Origin: an uncultured Bacteroidales bacterium
GTDB lineage: Bacteria; Bacteroidota; Bacteroidia; Bacteroidales; UBA932
DNA length: 64,000 nt
Assembly (NCBI GenBank): GCA_944325765.1
Contig: CALVBH010000033.1
Coordinates: 1-64,000, forward strand
Direction: 5' to 3'
The notes beneath the pieces were generated by a model. That model worked only from the letters and a program-made list of their open reading frames with translations. It made no database searches and was not told the DNA's origin. The stretch's first letter is position 1. Every line of letters starts with the position of its first letter. This document shows positions 1-9,773 of this stretch, in pieces. The translations under genes and the position numbers were made by a program.

Positions 1-91
1 AGACGAGAATCCCCCGCAATGCTTTCCATTTCCCCGAGTATGTGCATTCCTCGTAGTTGAGTGTCTCCTTGTTGAAAATATATTTCGGCAT
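1..91 (-). CDS. M23-type metallopeptidase, N-terminal fragment (partial)
   Basis: Only the first 30 codons are in the window; the gene continues past the left edge on the minus strand. The start is the ATG at 91-89, and the peptide begins MPKYIFNKETLNYEE. A short (K)YIFN-x-x-T-x-x-Y opening is what I remember for the M23/LysM-type peptidases that stand divergent to alaS in many Bacteroidales, so the identity rests on that memory and on context, not on a catalytic motif. A good promoter lies 6 bp upstream. It could be another protein with a similar start. Confidence 0.5.
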   Translation of the reverse strand, partial: MPKYIFNKETLNYEECTYSGKWKALRGILV

Positions 92-96
92 AATGT

Positions 97-105
97 GCAA
101 AGATA
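97..105 (-). promoter_or_regulatory. Bacteroidetes -7 box for the M23-type gene
   Basis: Read on the minus strand the sequence is TATCTTTGC, an exact fit to TAnnTTTG of Bacteroidetes sigma-A promoters. It stands only 5 nt before the ATG at 91, so the transcript would have almost no leader. Confidence 0.5.
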
Positions 106-197
106 GAAAACTTTTCACACTTTTCAAGGATTTCCGCCGGACAATTGTCGGGCAATAAAAAAGATTTTCGGATTATCGGATTAGTTTTATTTTTTAC

Positions 198-206
198 TAA
201 TTTTGC
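198..206 (+). promoter_or_regulatory. Bacteroidetes -7 box for alaS
   Basis: TAATTTTGC fits TAnnTTTG exactly and lies 24 nt before the alaS ATG. I could not see a convincing -33 TTTG at the usual spacing, so this rests on the -7 element and its position. Confidence 0.45.
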
Positions 207-230
207 AGGATATTTTGATTTGATATTACT

Positions 231-2849
231 ATGACTTCAAGGGAAATTCGCAAAGCATTCCTGGATTTCTTCGAATCCAAAGGACACACGATAGTGCCTT
301 CTGCACCTATGGTCGTGAAAAACGACCCTACGCTGATGTTCACCAATGCCGGGATGAATCAGTTCAAGGATTTTTTCCTCGGGAACAGCACGCCTGAGCA
401 CAAAAGAGTGGCGGACAGCCAGAAATGCCTGAGAGTAAGCGGAAAGCACAACGACCTCGAAGAAGTGGGACACGACTCCTACCACCATACCATGTTCGAG
501 ATGCTCGGAAACTGGAGTTTCGGAGACTATTTCAAGACCGAAGCCATTTCCTGGGCATGGGAACTCCTGACTGAAGTCTACGGGATAGACAAGGACAGGC
601 TCTACGCCACCGTATTCGAAGGCGATGCCTCCGACGGGACGGAAATGGACAGGGAAGCTCTCGAAGAGTGGAAGAAACATCTTCCGGAAGACAGGATACT
701 CCTCGGAAACAAACATGACAATTTCTGGGAAATGGGAGATACCGGACCTTGCGGACCGTGCAGCGAAATCCATGTCGACCTCCGCCCGGACGAAGAAAGA
801 AAGGCAGTGCCTGGACGCGAGCTGGTGAACAAGGGGCACCATCTGGTCATCGAAATCTGGAATCTCGTATTCATGCAGTTCAACCGCAAGGCCAGCGGAG
901 AACTCGAACTCCTTCCGAACAAGAACGTGGACACCGGTATGGGATTCGAAAGACTCTGCATGACCCTCCAGGGCAAGACCAGCAACTACGACACCGACAT
1001 CTTCACCGGAATGATAGCCGAGATAGAAAGGCTTTCCGGACACGGATACCACGAATCGGAGAAGACGGAAGTGGCCATGAGGGTCATCGCGGACCATATC
1101 AGGGCCATAAGCTTCTCCATCGCGGACGGCCAGCTTCCGTCCAACGTGAAGGCGGGCTATGTCATCAGAAGGATTCTCAGAAGGGCTGTCAGGTACGGAT
1201 ACACCTTCCTCGGCTTCAACGAGCCGTTCCTCTGCCGGCTGGTGGCCAGACTGGCCGAAGATATGGGCGAATTCTACCCTGAACTCGTTTCACAGAAGGA
1301 ACTTGTCGAGAAAGTCATCAAAGAGGAGGAAATGGCATTCCTCCGCACCCTCGACAGAGGCATCAGGCTGATAGAGACCATCATGGAGAAATCGGCCGAT
1401 ACCAAAGTCATCAAAGGCGAAGATGCGTTCGTGCTTTACGACACCTTCGGCTTTCCGATAGACCTGAGCGAACTCATTGCCTCTGAAAGAGGCTTCAGCA
1501 TAGACCTTGAAGGCTTCGAAGCCGAACTTCAGAAACAGAAGGACAGGGCGAGAAACGCCACGGCGATAGAATCCGGCGACTGGGTGGAATTCCGGCACTG
1601 CGACCACGTGGAATTCCTCGGCTACGATACCACGGAAACGGATGGGGCCGTCCTTACGAAACACCGCACGGTCAAGGCGAAGAACAAGGTAATGTACCAG
1701 CTCGTCTTCGACAAGACCCCGTTCTATGCCGAAATGGGAGGCCAGGTGGGAGATACCGGCTGCATCGAGTCGGAAAGCGGCGAGAAGATCAGGATTCTCA
1801 ACACCATAAAGGAAAACAACCTGACCATCCATATCGCCGAGAGGATTCCCGAAAACTGCACCGGCACGTTCCGGCTCGCGGTAGATACGGAAAGAAGACT
1901 GAAAATCACGAACAACCATACCGCCACCCACCTTCTGCACCAGGCCCTGCGCGAGACGCTCGGCACCCATGTAGAACAGAAAGGTTCGTTCGTCTGCGAC
2001 AACTATTTCAGATTCGACTTCTCCCACTTCGAGAAGCTCACCGACGAGCAGATCGACATAGTGGAAAGGAGGGTCAATGCCCTGATCAGGATGAATTACC
2101 CTCTGTGCGAGAACCGTAACGCCACCATGGACGAGGCGAAAGCCATGGGCGCGATGGCGCTGTTCGGGGAGAAATACGGCGACAAGGTCAGGGTGGTACG
2201 CTTCGGGGACTCCATCGAGCTGTGCGGAGGAACGCATGTGCGTGCAACCGGCCAGATCGGATTCTTCAAGATAATTTCGGAATCCGCCATTGCCGCCGGA
2301 GTCAGGAGAATCGAAGCCACTACCGGACTCGAAGCCGAGAATATCGTGGATGCTATGGAAAATACCCTGAGGGTGGCCAAAGCATTTTTCAACAATGTTC
2401 CCGACCTCGCAGGTTCCATCCGCAAACTTATCGAAGAAAACGAGAAGTACAGGAAAGAGATGGAAAAAATCGCCAGGGAAAAAGCTCTGGTGATGAAGAA
2501 GAACCTGGAGAGCATGGCGAAGGAAATCAACGGCGTAAAAGTGGTCGTGGTAAACCACCCTGCAGACCCTGCAGCCCTGAAGAATGTGGCGTTCATGCTG
2601 CAGAAAGAGACGGAGAACACGGCCCTGTTCGGAGCATTCGAATACGAAGGCAAGCCTCAGCTCATCATCATGTATTCGGCGGACCTTATTGCCGCCGGGC
2701 ACAATGCGGGAAAGGATATCAAGGAGGCGGCCAAAGCCATTGCCGGAGGCGGAGGAGGCCAGCCGGGGCTGGCGACTGCCGGAGGAAAGAATCCTGAAGG
2801 ACTGGCGGACGCTCTCGACATAATGATGAAGAACATTACCGGGAAATGA
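231..2849 (+). CDS. alaS: Alanyl-tRNA synthetase
   Basis: Charges tRNA-Ala with alanine in the cytoplasm. The 872-aa length is normal for bacterial AlaRS. The class II catalytic domain occupies about residues 1-240 (for example [11 protein letters not shown] near residue 40). The editing domain carries the zinc-binding pair HTATH near residue 563 and CGGTH near residue 664. The C-terminal C-Ala domain ends in the Gly-rich stretch [14 protein letters not shown] expected of the family. The ATG at 231 gives the usual N-terminus ([12 protein letters not shown]). It is the first gene of a long plus-strand run. Nothing is missing or truncated. Confidence 0.98.
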   Translation: MTSREIRKAFLDFFESKGHTIVPSAPMVVKNDPTLMFTNAGMNQFKDFFLGNSTPEHKRVADSQKCLRVSGKHNDLEEVGHDSYHHTMFEMLGNWSFGDYFKTEAISWAWELLTEVYGIDKDRLYATVFEGDASDGTEMDREALEEWKKHLPEDRILLGNKHDNFWEMGDTGPCGPCSEIHVDLRPDEERKAVPGRELVNKGHHLVIEIWNLVFMQFNRKASGELELLPNKNVDTGMGFERLCMTLQGKTSNYDTDIFTGMIAEIERLSGHGYHESEKTEVAMRVIADHIRAISFSIADGQLPSNVKAGYVIRRILRRAVRYGYTFLGFNEPFLCRLVARLAEDMGEFYPELVSQKELVEKVIKEEEMAFLRTLDRGIRLIETIMEKSADTKVIKGEDAFVLYDTFGFPIDLSELIASERGFSIDLEGFEAELQKQKDRARNATAIESGDWVEFRHCDHVEFLGYDTTETDGAVLTKHRTVKAKNKVMYQLVFDKTPFYAEMGGQVGDTGCIESESGEKIRILNTIKENNLTIHIAERIPENCTGTFRLAVDTERRLKITNNHTATHLLHQALRETLGTHVEQKGSFVCDNYFRFDFSHFEKLTDEQIDIVERRVNALIRMNYPLCENRNATMDEAKAMGAMALFGEKYGDKVRVVRFGDSIELCGGTHVRATGQIGFFKIISESAIAAGVRRIEATTGLEAENIVDAMENTLRVAKAFFNNVPDLAGSIRKLIEENEKYRKEMEKIAREKALVMKKNLESMAKEINGVKVVVVNHPADPAALKNVAFMLQKETENTALFGAFEYEGKPQLIIMYSADLIAAGHNAGKDIKEAAKAIAGGGGGQPGLATAGGKNPEGLADALDIMMKNITGK

Positions 2850-2914
2850 CCTGTACGGACCGGTGAGCCGGGAGGAGGGATTTCAAGGCTTGCGAAAATG
2901 AGGAAACCGCAGCG

Positions 2915-5398
2915 ATGAAGAGACTGGACAGATTCATACTTAGTTCTTTCGTAGGACCGTTTTTCGCGATCCTCTTTATCGTCATATTCATCCTGATGAT
3001 GCAGTTCTTGTGGCTGTACATCGACGAACTCGTAGGCAAGGGGCTGAGTTTCAAGGTCATACTTGAATTCCTCGGCTGGGGTAGCGCCACTCTGATTCCG
3101 CTATCGCTTCCTCTCGCCACCCTGCTATCGTCGGTCATGACGCTCGGCACCTTCGGTGAAAACAACGAGCTTCTCGCCATAAAGGCTGCGGGCATATCGC
3201 TCAGCCGCGTGCTTGCTCCGCTGATCATAGTGTCGGCACTGATAAGCATCGGGGCCTTCTTCGCCTCCAACGAACTCATCCCGGTGGCCTACAACAAGAT
3301 ATTCACCCTGCGGGACGATATCGGAAAGACAAAGGAAGAAATCAAGATTCCTACCGGAACCTTCTATGACGGCATAGACGGATACATTCTGCGGGTGAAC
3401 GAGACCGACAAGGAAACGGGCATCATGCACGGAGTGATGGTCTACAACCATACCGGGAAAAAGGGCAATACCAGCCTCACCATCGCCGATTCCGCGGAGA
3501 TGAAAATGTCTTCGGACAAGACCTATCTGACTTTCATACTTTTCAGCGGCTCGAACTACGAGGAAACGAATACGAGAAGATACCGCGACACCACCCTCCA
3601 GCTGCAGAAAATCGAATTCGACAGGCAGGAAATGGTGATTCCGCTGGAAAACTACGCATTCAAGAAATCGGAGGACACCCGTTTCGGAGACGAAGCCAGG
3701 ACGATGAACCTGAAACAGCTCACGCACGCCGAAGACTCCATAAGCAGGGTGGATTACGAGGCCAAGCTCGACAATATCAGCCGGTTCTACAAGGACAGGA
3801 ATCTACGTTACCATTTCCAGATAGATACCTCGGACCGCAGGAACGATAACCTGAAATCGGTATTCGAATACGAGAATTTCGGGAAATGGGACGACATCGA
3901 CAGGGAAATAGAGGCACTGAACGATGCCAAGGCCAAGGTCAATGCCGAAATCGGAGAACTGACCACCTACGGCAGGGAAAGGTACTACAATGCGTATACC
4001 CTCCGGCGCATAGACGTGGAAATCCTGAAAAAGTTCGCCCTGGCGTTGGCCTGCTTCATCTTTTTCTTCATAGGAGCGCCTTTGGGGGCACTTATCAGGA
4101 AAGGCGGACTGGGGACGCCTGCCATCATAGCCGTCCTTTTCTTCGTACTGTACTGGGTAATCGACATCACGGGGAACAAACTCGCCAAGGACGGTGCGGT
4201 CTCGGCCTTTGCGGGAGTGTTCATATCTTCGGCCGTGCTGCTGCCTATCGGCCTGCTTTTCACCTGGAACGCCATCAACGACAAATCGCTGATAGATACT
4301 GAAAAATTCGGGAAATTCATAAAGAAAATAAAGGATACGGTACTGGGTAAGATGAGAAAGACGCGGATAGTATTCATGGGAACGCCGGAATTCGCCGTAG
4401 CCTCGCTCGATGCCATCGTCAGGAAAGGCTATCATGTAGTCGGCGTCGTAACCGTGGCCGACAAGGCGAGCGGCCGCGGACTGAAGATAAATGAAAGCGC
4501 AGTAAAGAAATATGCGGCAGAGCACGGTCTCCCCGTCCTGCAGCCGGTTTCGCTCAAGGACCCGGAATTCCTCTCCGCACTGCAGGCATGGAAAGCCGAC
4601 ATCTTCGTCGTGGTGGCATTCAGGATGCTCCCTAAAGAAGTATGGAGCATGCCTAAATCCGGGACATTCAACCTCCATGCGGCCCTGCTGCCGCAATACC
4701 GGGGTGCCGCCCCTATAAACTGGGCCGTCATCAACGGAGAGCACATCACGGGAGTGACCACCTTCATGATCAATGAGGGAATGGATACCGGCCACATCAT
4801 TTTCAGGGAGCAGTGCAGAATCACCGACAGCGACAACGCCGGTACGGTCCACGACAAGCTTATGGAAACCGGAGCCAAGGTGGTGACGGATACCATAGAC
4901 GCCATAATAGACAAAAAGGTGGAGCTTCGCCTGCAGAAGAGTTTCATCCAGGGGGCCGAACTTCTGAAACCGGCGCCGAAACTCACACGGGAACTGTGCC
5001 ATATAGACTGGAACAGCCCTTCCAGGGAAATCCTGAACCTTATCCGCGGTCTCAGCCCTTATCCTGCAGCCTTTACGGAATTCGTCCGGGACGGCAAATC
5101 CCTGTCCATAAAGATATTCGAAGCCAGGAAGATGGAAGACGGAGAGGAGGCAAGGCTGCGCGGGCATTGCGGCACGGCGGAAAACGCGCCTGCCGGGACT
5201 GTCCTTTCCGACGGAAAGGAAACATTGGCAGTCCTGACTGCCGACGGTGCCATTGCCTTGACCGACATCCAGATGGCGGGCAAGAAGCGGATGAATGTAA
5301 GGGATTTCCTGATCGGGTTCAGGGAAGCCGGTACATATTCGGTTTCGAAGGGGACATCTTCGGAGGTGCTTGCAAGATACCGCGAATCCATAAAATAA
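2915..5398 (+). CDS. fmt: LptF/LptG-type permease fused in frame to methionyl-tRNA formyltransferase
   Basis: One uninterrupted 827-codon frame holds two proteins that are normally separate. Residues 1-479 are a YjgP/YjgQ (LptF/LptG) permease: a hydrophobic helix at about 12-34, further helices to about 120, a periplasmic beta-rich part, and a last group of helices at about 372-465. Permeases of this family form the inner-membrane part of the LPS export ABC transporter. From Met480 (MRKTRIVFMGTPEFAV) the frame is a complete Fmt, which formylates Met-tRNAfMet with 10-formyl-THF. Its catalytic signature NLHAALLPQYRGAAPINW and the GMDTGHI aspartate are present. An ATG at 4352 is exactly at the junction, so Fmt could also be made separately by internal initiation or by a second promoter; I see no strong Shine-Dalgarno. 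thiN follows 10 bp downstream. The fusion is seen directly; whether one polypeptide is made is inference. Confidence 0.93.
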   Translation: MKRLDRFILSSFVGPFFAILFIVIFILMMQFLWLYIDELVGKGLSFKVILEFLGWGSATLIPLSLPLATLLSSVMTLGTFGENNELLAIKAAGISLSRVLAPLIIVSALISIGAFFASNELIPVAYNKIFTLRDDIGKTKEEIKIPTGTFYDGIDGYILRVNETDKETGIMHGVMVYNHTGKKGNTSLTIADSAEMKMSSDKTYLTFILFSGSNYEETNTRRYRDTTLQLQKIEFDRQEMVIPLENYAFKKSEDTRFGDEARTMNLKQLTHAEDSISRVDYEAKLDNISRFYKDRNLRYHFQIDTSDRRNDNLKSVFEYENFGKWDDIDREIEALNDAKAKVNAEIGELTTYGRERYYNAYTLRRIDVEILKKFALALACFIFFFIGAPLGALIRKGGLGTPAIIAVLFFVLYWVIDITGNKLAKDGAVSAFAGVFISSAVLLPIGLLFTWNAINDKSLIDTEKFGKFIKKIKDTVLGKMRKTRIVFMGTPEFAVASLDAIVRKGYHVVGVVTVADKASGRGLKINESAVKKYAAEHGLPVLQPVSLKDPEFLSALQAWKADIFVVVAFRMLPKEVWSMPKSGTFNLHAALLPQYRGAAPINWAVINGEHITGVTTFMINEGMDTGHIIFREQCRITDSDNAGTVHDKLMETGAKVVTDTIDAIIDKKVELRLQKSFIQGAELLKPAPKLTRELCHIDWNSPSREILNLIRGLSPYPAAFTEFVRDGKSLSIKIFEARKMEDGEEARLRGHCGTAENAPAGTVLSDGKETLAVLTADGAIALTDIQMAGKKRMNVRDFLIGFREAGTYSVSKGTSSEVLARYRESIK

Positions 5399-5408
5399 CG
5401 TCCTGAAA

Positions 5409-6062
5409 ATGAAGACAGCAGTCATATTGGACAACGGACGGTTCCCGAAGAAGGAATATCCGAGATATATCCTGAAAAATGCGGATTTCATCGTGTGCTG
5501 CGACGGAGCTCTGCAGAAATATTTCCGCAATATGAAAGCCGTGTTCGGAGGAGAGCGGATGCCGGATGCGGTAATCGGAGACATGGATTCGCTCAGCCCT
5601 GCCGTGCTCAAACGCTTTACCGGAACACTGGTGCATGAAACCGAACAGGAGCACAACGACCAGACCAAGGCTGTACGGTATGTGTTGGAACACGTGCCTG
5701 AAGTCGGACGCATCCGGATTCTCGGCGGGTCCGGGGAACGCGAGGACCATACCATAGGGAACCTGTCCCTGCTGATGGAATACACGCGTATGTTTCCGGA
5801 CTGTCCGCCCATAGAGATGGTATCGGATTATTCTACGGCTTTCGCAGTCACGGACAGCATCGATATCGAATGCGGCGAAGGCAGGAGATTTTCGCTGTTT
5901 TCACCGGACAACAGCCTGACCATCAAATCCAAAGGGCTTCAATGGCCTGTAGACGACGTGATCTTCGACAACTGGTGGAAAGCCACGCTGAACAGGGCCA
6001 CTGAAGATACGGTCCGGCTGGAATTCAGCCACAAGTCTCTGGCATTGGTGATTTTAGACTAA
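5409..6062 (+). CDS. thiN: Thiamine pyrophosphokinase
   Basis: Transfers pyrophosphate from ATP to thiamine, giving the cofactor TPP. Visible family marks are the DGA in CCDGALQKY, the metal-binding VIGDMDSLS, the HNDQTKA motif and the ILGGSGEREDHTIGN motif, in the normal order over 217 aa. The ATG lies 10 bp after the permease-Fmt stop, so it is probably in the same transcript. ilvA follows after 12 bp. TPP is needed by acetolactate synthase, but no ilvB or ilvN is present here, so a pathway link with the two ilv genes is only suggestive. Confidence 0.93.
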   Translation: MKTAVILDNGRFPKKEYPRYILKNADFIVCCDGALQKYFRNMKAVFGGERMPDAVIGDMDSLSPAVLKRFTGTLVHETEQEHNDQTKAVRYVLEHVPEVGRIRILGGSGEREDHTIGNLSLLMEYTRMFPDCPPIEMVSDYSTAFAVTDSIDIECGEGRRFSLFSPDNSLTIKSKGLQWPVDDVIFDNWWKATLNRATEDTVRLEFSHKSLALVILD

Positions 6063-6074
6063 TTTTTACGTTAT

Positions 6075-7334
6075 ATGACCGATACGGAATATTTACCCCG
6101 CATAGAAGACGTCGTGACTGCGTCGAGGATTCTCGATGAAGTGATAGACCCTACTCCCATGCTTCTGAATCAGGCTCTTTCGGAGAAATACGATGCCGAA
6201 GTATATCTGAAGCGCGAAGACCTGCAGACAGTCAGGTCCTACAAGATACGCGGAGCCTACAACAAGATCCGCACCCTGCCGCCGGATGCCCTGAAATACG
6301 GTATAGTCTGCGCCAGCGCAGGGAATCATGCCCAGGGAGTGGCGTTTTCATGCAACAAGCTGCACATCATGGGCTCGATATACATGCCCAACACTACTCC
6401 GAGACAGAAAATCGAGCAGGTCAGGATGTTCGGCAAGGACTACATAGACATCGTGCTGACGGGCGACACATTCGATGCCGCCAACAAGGAAGCCATGGAA
6501 TATGCCGCGAAGTCCGGCAAGACATTCATTCCTCCGTTCGATGACAGGAAAATCATCGAGGGGCAGGCTACCATCGGACTCGAAATAGAGAAGCAGATGA
6601 AAAAGCCGCTGGACTACCTCTTCATACCTATCGGAGGCGGCGGGCTCGCTTCAGGAGTCGGAGCCTACATGAAGTCGGCCTCGCCCGAAACCAAAATCAT
6701 CGGTGTGGAACCTGCGGGGGCGCCCTGTATGAAAACGGCCATAGAAAAGGGCGAAATCGTCGAGCTGGAACACATAGACAAGTTCGTGGACGGCGCGGCG
6801 GTGAAGAAAGCCGGAGAACTGACCTACGAAATATGCCGCAAAGTCCTCGATGACATAGTCGTGGTACCGGAAGGAGCCGTCTGCACCACCATCATCGACA
6901 TGTACAACAAGAGCGCTATCGTGGTAGAACCTGCCGGGGCGCTGTCAGCCGCGGCGCTGCGTTTCTATGCAGACAAAATCCGGGGCAAAAGAGTCGGCTG
7001 CATCATCAGCGGAAGCAACAACGACATTACCCGCACGGAGGAAATACGCGAGAAGTCGATGCTTTACGAGGGTTTGAAACACTACTTCATCGTCAGTTTC
7101 CCGCAGCGGTCCGGGGCATTCCTGTCATTCATAAGGGACAATCTCGGCCCGAAAGACGATCTCGTGCTCTTCCAGTACATAAAGAAGACCAACAAGGAGG
7201 ACGGACCAGCCCTCATCGGCGTGGAAGTCGAGCGCAAGGAAGACTTCGAGGCTTTGGTACACCGGATGGACGAAAACGGGGTCGCATACGAATACATAAA
7301 CGAAAACAACAAGCTTTTTGAAATTCTCATATAA
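6075..7334 (+). CDS. ilvA: Threonine ammonia-lyase (threonine deaminase)
   Basis: PLP enzyme that converts threonine to 2-oxobutyrate, the entry step to isoleucine. The PLP lysine lies in VRSYKIRGAYNK (near residue 55) and the phosphate-binding glycine loop is PIGGGGLASG. A C-terminal ACT-type regulatory domain begins at about residue 335 (YFIVSFPQRSGAF). The 419-aa length with a single ACT domain fits the shorter IlvA class rather than the 514-aa E. coli form. It lies between thiN and ilvE with 11-12 bp gaps, consistent with one operon and a role in branched-chain amino acid synthesis. Confidence 0.95.
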   Translation: MTDTEYLPRIEDVVTASRILDEVIDPTPMLLNQALSEKYDAEVYLKREDLQTVRSYKIRGAYNKIRTLPPDALKYGIVCASAGNHAQGVAFSCNKLHIMGSIYMPNTTPRQKIEQVRMFGKDYIDIVLTGDTFDAANKEAMEYAAKSGKTFIPPFDDRKIIEGQATIGLEIEKQMKKPLDYLFIPIGGGGLASGVGAYMKSASPETKIIGVEPAGAPCMKTAIEKGEIVELEHIDKFVDGAAVKKAGELTYEICRKVLDDIVVVPEGAVCTTIIDMYNKSAIVVEPAGALSAAALRFYADKIRGKRVGCIISGSNNDITRTEEIREKSMLYEGLKHYFIVSFPQRSGAFLSFIRDNLGPKDDLVLFQYIKKTNKEDGPALIGVEVERKEDFEALVHRMDENGVAYEYINENNKLFEILI

Positions 7335-7345
7335 AACAACGGACT

Positions 7346-8380
7346 ATGACAAATCTGGATTGGACAAAATTGGGTTTCGGCTACAGAAAGACGAACACCA
7401 TCCTGACCTGCTATTACAGGAACGGGGAATGGGGACCTGTCGAAAGCCGTACTGACGACAACCTCAGTATCAACGCATTTGCAGGCACACTGCATTACAG
7501 TATCGAATGTTTCGAAGGCCTTAAGGCTTTCCGCGGCGCAGACGGGAAGGTCAGGCTGTTCAGGCCGGACGAAAATGCGAAAAGGCTGCAGCGCTCTGCC
7601 GCATATATCGGCATCCCGGCACCGTCCGTGGATATGTTCATCGACATGTGTATCAGGGTGGTAAAGGAGAATATCGACTTCCTGCCTCCATACGGGACCA
7701 ACGCCTCGATGTACCTCCGCCCTACCCTTATCGGCATAAATCCGCAGCTCGGAGTGAAATCCTCTACCGAATGTCTGTTCATGATGCTCTGCGCTCCCGT
7801 AGGGGCATATACGGGCAATACCCTGCAGCCGTCATACGTGGTGATATCGAGGGATTACGACAGGGCAGCGCCGAACGGAACCGGGAGCTACAAGCTGGGA
7901 AGCAACTATGCCGCCTCGCTCTATTCCTACAACCTCGCCCACAAGCTCGGCTATGAAGCGGTTCTCTATCTGGACCCTCTCCAGCACAAATATATCGACG
8001 AGTTCAACTCGTCCAATTTCTTCGCCATCAGGGGCAACTCTTATATCACCCCGAAATCGGACACCATCCTGCCGTCCATCACGAACAAGTCATTGGAGAC
8101 GGTGGCAAAGGAACTCGGGATGACCGTGGAGAGACGGCCTGTCCCGGTGGAAGAACTGTCTACTTTCGAAGAGGTGGGAGAATGCGGAACGGCAGTAGTC
8201 ATCACTCCGGTATACCGGATAGACGACAGACCGACGCTCGAATCATCGGAAGTGACTCCGTACAATTTCGGTTCGAAGGATGAATGCGGCCCGAAGAGCA
8301 GGAAACTCTACGATATGATACGCGGCATCCAGGACGGGGAAATCGACGACCCGTTCGGCTGGTGCATGTTCGTGGAATAG
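7346..8380 (+). CDS. ilvE: Branched-chain amino acid aminotransferase
   Basis: Class IV PLP aminotransferase that makes Leu, Ile and Val from their 2-oxo acids with glutamate. The PLP lysine is in NGTGSYKLGSNYA (near residue 178), and the substrate-side motif YSIECFEGLKAF is near residue 50. The length of 344 aa is typical of the bacterial and eukaryote-like BCAT2 group. It follows ilvA by 11 bp, and both act in the same pathway. Confidence 0.95.
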   Translation: MTNLDWTKLGFGYRKTNTILTCYYRNGEWGPVESRTDDNLSINAFAGTLHYSIECFEGLKAFRGADGKVRLFRPDENAKRLQRSAAYIGIPAPSVDMFIDMCIRVVKENIDFLPPYGTNASMYLRPTLIGINPQLGVKSSTECLFMMLCAPVGAYTGNTLQPSYVVISRDYDRAAPNGTGSYKLGSNYAASLYSYNLAHKLGYEAVLYLDPLQHKYIDEFNSSNFFAIRGNSYITPKSDTILPSITNKSLETVAKELGMTVERRPVPVEELSTFEEVGECGTAVVITPVYRIDDRPTLESSEVTPYNFGSKDECGPKSRKLYDMIRGIQDGEIDDPFGWCMFVE

Positions 8381-8395
8381 CCGGTCCGCAGGACA

Positions 8396-8977
8396 TTGAA
8401 AAGTAACGCAGACATACTCGAAGTTCCTGGAGGAGAGCGCAAGGTTCTCCTCCATACCTGTTGCGCTCCCTGCTCTTCAGCCATAGTGGAGTGTCTTCTG
8501 TCTCACGGAATCACTCCCCTGATATACTACTGCAATCCCAACATCTGGCCCGAAGAGGAATACCTCAAAAGGAAAAACGAATGCACGCGCTACGCCGAAT
8601 CCCTCGGCCTGGAAATCGTGGATGCCGACTATGACCACAAGGCCTGGCTCGAAAGGATAAGAGGACTGGAAAACGAACCCGAAAGGGGCCTGCGCTGTCC
8701 GGAATGTTTCAGGATGCGTCTGGTATCGGCGGCCCGATATGCCCATGAACACGGCTACAAAGTGCTGACTACCACTTTGGCTTCGTCCAGATGGAAAAGC
8801 CTCGACCAGATCAATGCCGCCGGCTTCTATGCGGCCTCGCTTTTCGACGACGTGGTCTGGTGGGACCGCAACTGGAGAAAAAACGGACTTCAGGAACGGA
8901 GGAACCGGCTGATACGGGAATACGGTTTCTACAATCAGCAGTACTGCGGATGCGAATTTTCGTCACATTCGCAGTAA
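8396..8977 (+). CDS. queH: Epoxyqueuosine reductase QueH
   Basis: Performs the last step of queuosine synthesis, reducing epoxyqueuosine in tRNA; QueH replaces the cobalamin-dependent QueG. The cysteine pairs expected for its 4Fe-4S cluster and metal site are visible: HTCCAPCSS near residue 20, RCPECFRMR near residue 102 and YCGCEF near the C-terminus. The N-terminal YYCNPNIWPEEEY is also typical. The only in-frame start giving a full N-terminus is TTG at 8396. It follows ilvE by 15 bp and is the last gene before a new promoter. Confidence 0.92.
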   Translation: MKSNADILEVPGGERKVLLHTCCAPCSSAIVECLLSHGITPLIYYCNPNIWPEEEYLKRKNECTRYAESLGLEIVDADYDHKAWLERIRGLENEPERGLRCPECFRMRLVSAARYAHEHGYKVLTTTLASSRWKSLDQINAAGFYAASLFDDVVWWDRNWRKNGLQERRNRLIREYGFYNQQYCGCEFSSHSQ

Positions 8978-8992
8978 CTGCGATTTTTTTGC

Positions 8993-9000
8993 TATTTTTG
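8993..9000 (+). promoter_or_regulatory. Bacteroidetes -7 box for the exbB-exbD-tonB set
   Basis: TATTTTTG (then C) is an exact TAnnTTTG match 16 nt after the queH stop and 43 nt before the exbB ATG. The -33 region is not clear. It suggests that the energy-transducing genes have their own transcript start. Confidence 0.5.
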
Positions 9001-9043
9001 CGGGTTGAATATGGCGTCATATTGATTGGAATTTTATAAAACT

Positions 9044-9763
9044 ATGCTATTCAGTCTCTTACAAATTGCCGGCGAAGCCGGAACGGCTATCGAAGCACTT
9101 CCGCAGCAGGAAGTAGTGAATTTTTCATTGCTGCAGCTTGCCGCGAAAGGCGGCTGGCTGATGCTCGTACTTCTGGCATTGTCCATCATTGCCATCTATA
9201 TTTTCGGGAAAAAATGGTGGATGATAAGAAAGGCAGGCACGATAGACAGGAACTTCATGAAGGATATCAACGACCTGATCCGCGACGGGAAGACCAGATC
9301 CGCCGTAAATCTCTGCCAGAGATACGATTCGCCTGTGGCCAGACTTATCGAGAAAGGCATCGAAAGGATAGGCCGTCCGCTTCAGGACATCCAGACAGCG
9401 GTGGAGAATGTGGGAAACGTGGAAGTGGCCCGGCTTGAAAAGGGGCTGCCGATGCTCGCCACCATTGCCGGAGGCGCACCTATGATTGGTTTTTTAGGAA
9501 CCGTTATGGGTATGATCCAGGCCTTTTTCAACATGGCGAATGCCGGCAACAACATCGACATCACCCTGCTCTCCGGAGGTATCTATACAGCTATGGTAAC
9601 CACTGTCGGAGGCCTCATAGTGGGCATTCTGGCGTATTTCGGGTACAATTATCTGACTTCAAGGATTTCCGACCTGGTATTCATGATGGAAAGCAACACC
9701 ATCGACTTTCTGGATATCGTGGGCGGACAGAGCGCTTCCGGAAAACAGGAACCGACCGAATAG
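9044..9763 (+). CDS. exbB: ExbB/TolQ/MotA-family proton channel protein
   Basis: Inner-membrane proton channel subunit that works with ExbD to power TonB. Three membrane segments are visible: about residues 31-53 (GGWLMLVLLALSIIAIYIF), about 140-170 (ATIAGGAPMIGFLGTVMGMI), and about 180-205 (GGIYTAMVTTVGGLIVGILA). The last two carry the conserved pore residues of the family. I chose the ATG at 9044; an in-frame TTG at 9026 would add six residues and is less likely. exbD follows after 10 bp. Confidence 0.92.
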   Translation: MLFSLLQIAGEAGTAIEALPQQEVVNFSLLQLAAKGGWLMLVLLALSIIAIYIFGKKWWMIRKAGTIDRNFMKDINDLIRDGKTRSAVNLCQRYDSPVARLIEKGIERIGRPLQDIQTAVENVGNVEVARLEKGLPMLATIAGGAPMIGFLGTVMGMIQAFFNMANAGNNIDITLLSGGIYTAMVTTVGGLIVGILAYFGYNYLTSRISDLVFMMESNTIDFLDIVGGQSASGKQEPTE

Positions 9764-9773
9764 CTGAAACGAG

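Noticed and set aside
3803..5812. 669-codon minus-strand frame under the permease-Fmt gene and thiN
   Set aside because: It runs across two genuine plus-strand genes, and its composition (rich in Arg, Gly, Phe and His) is that of a shadow frame.
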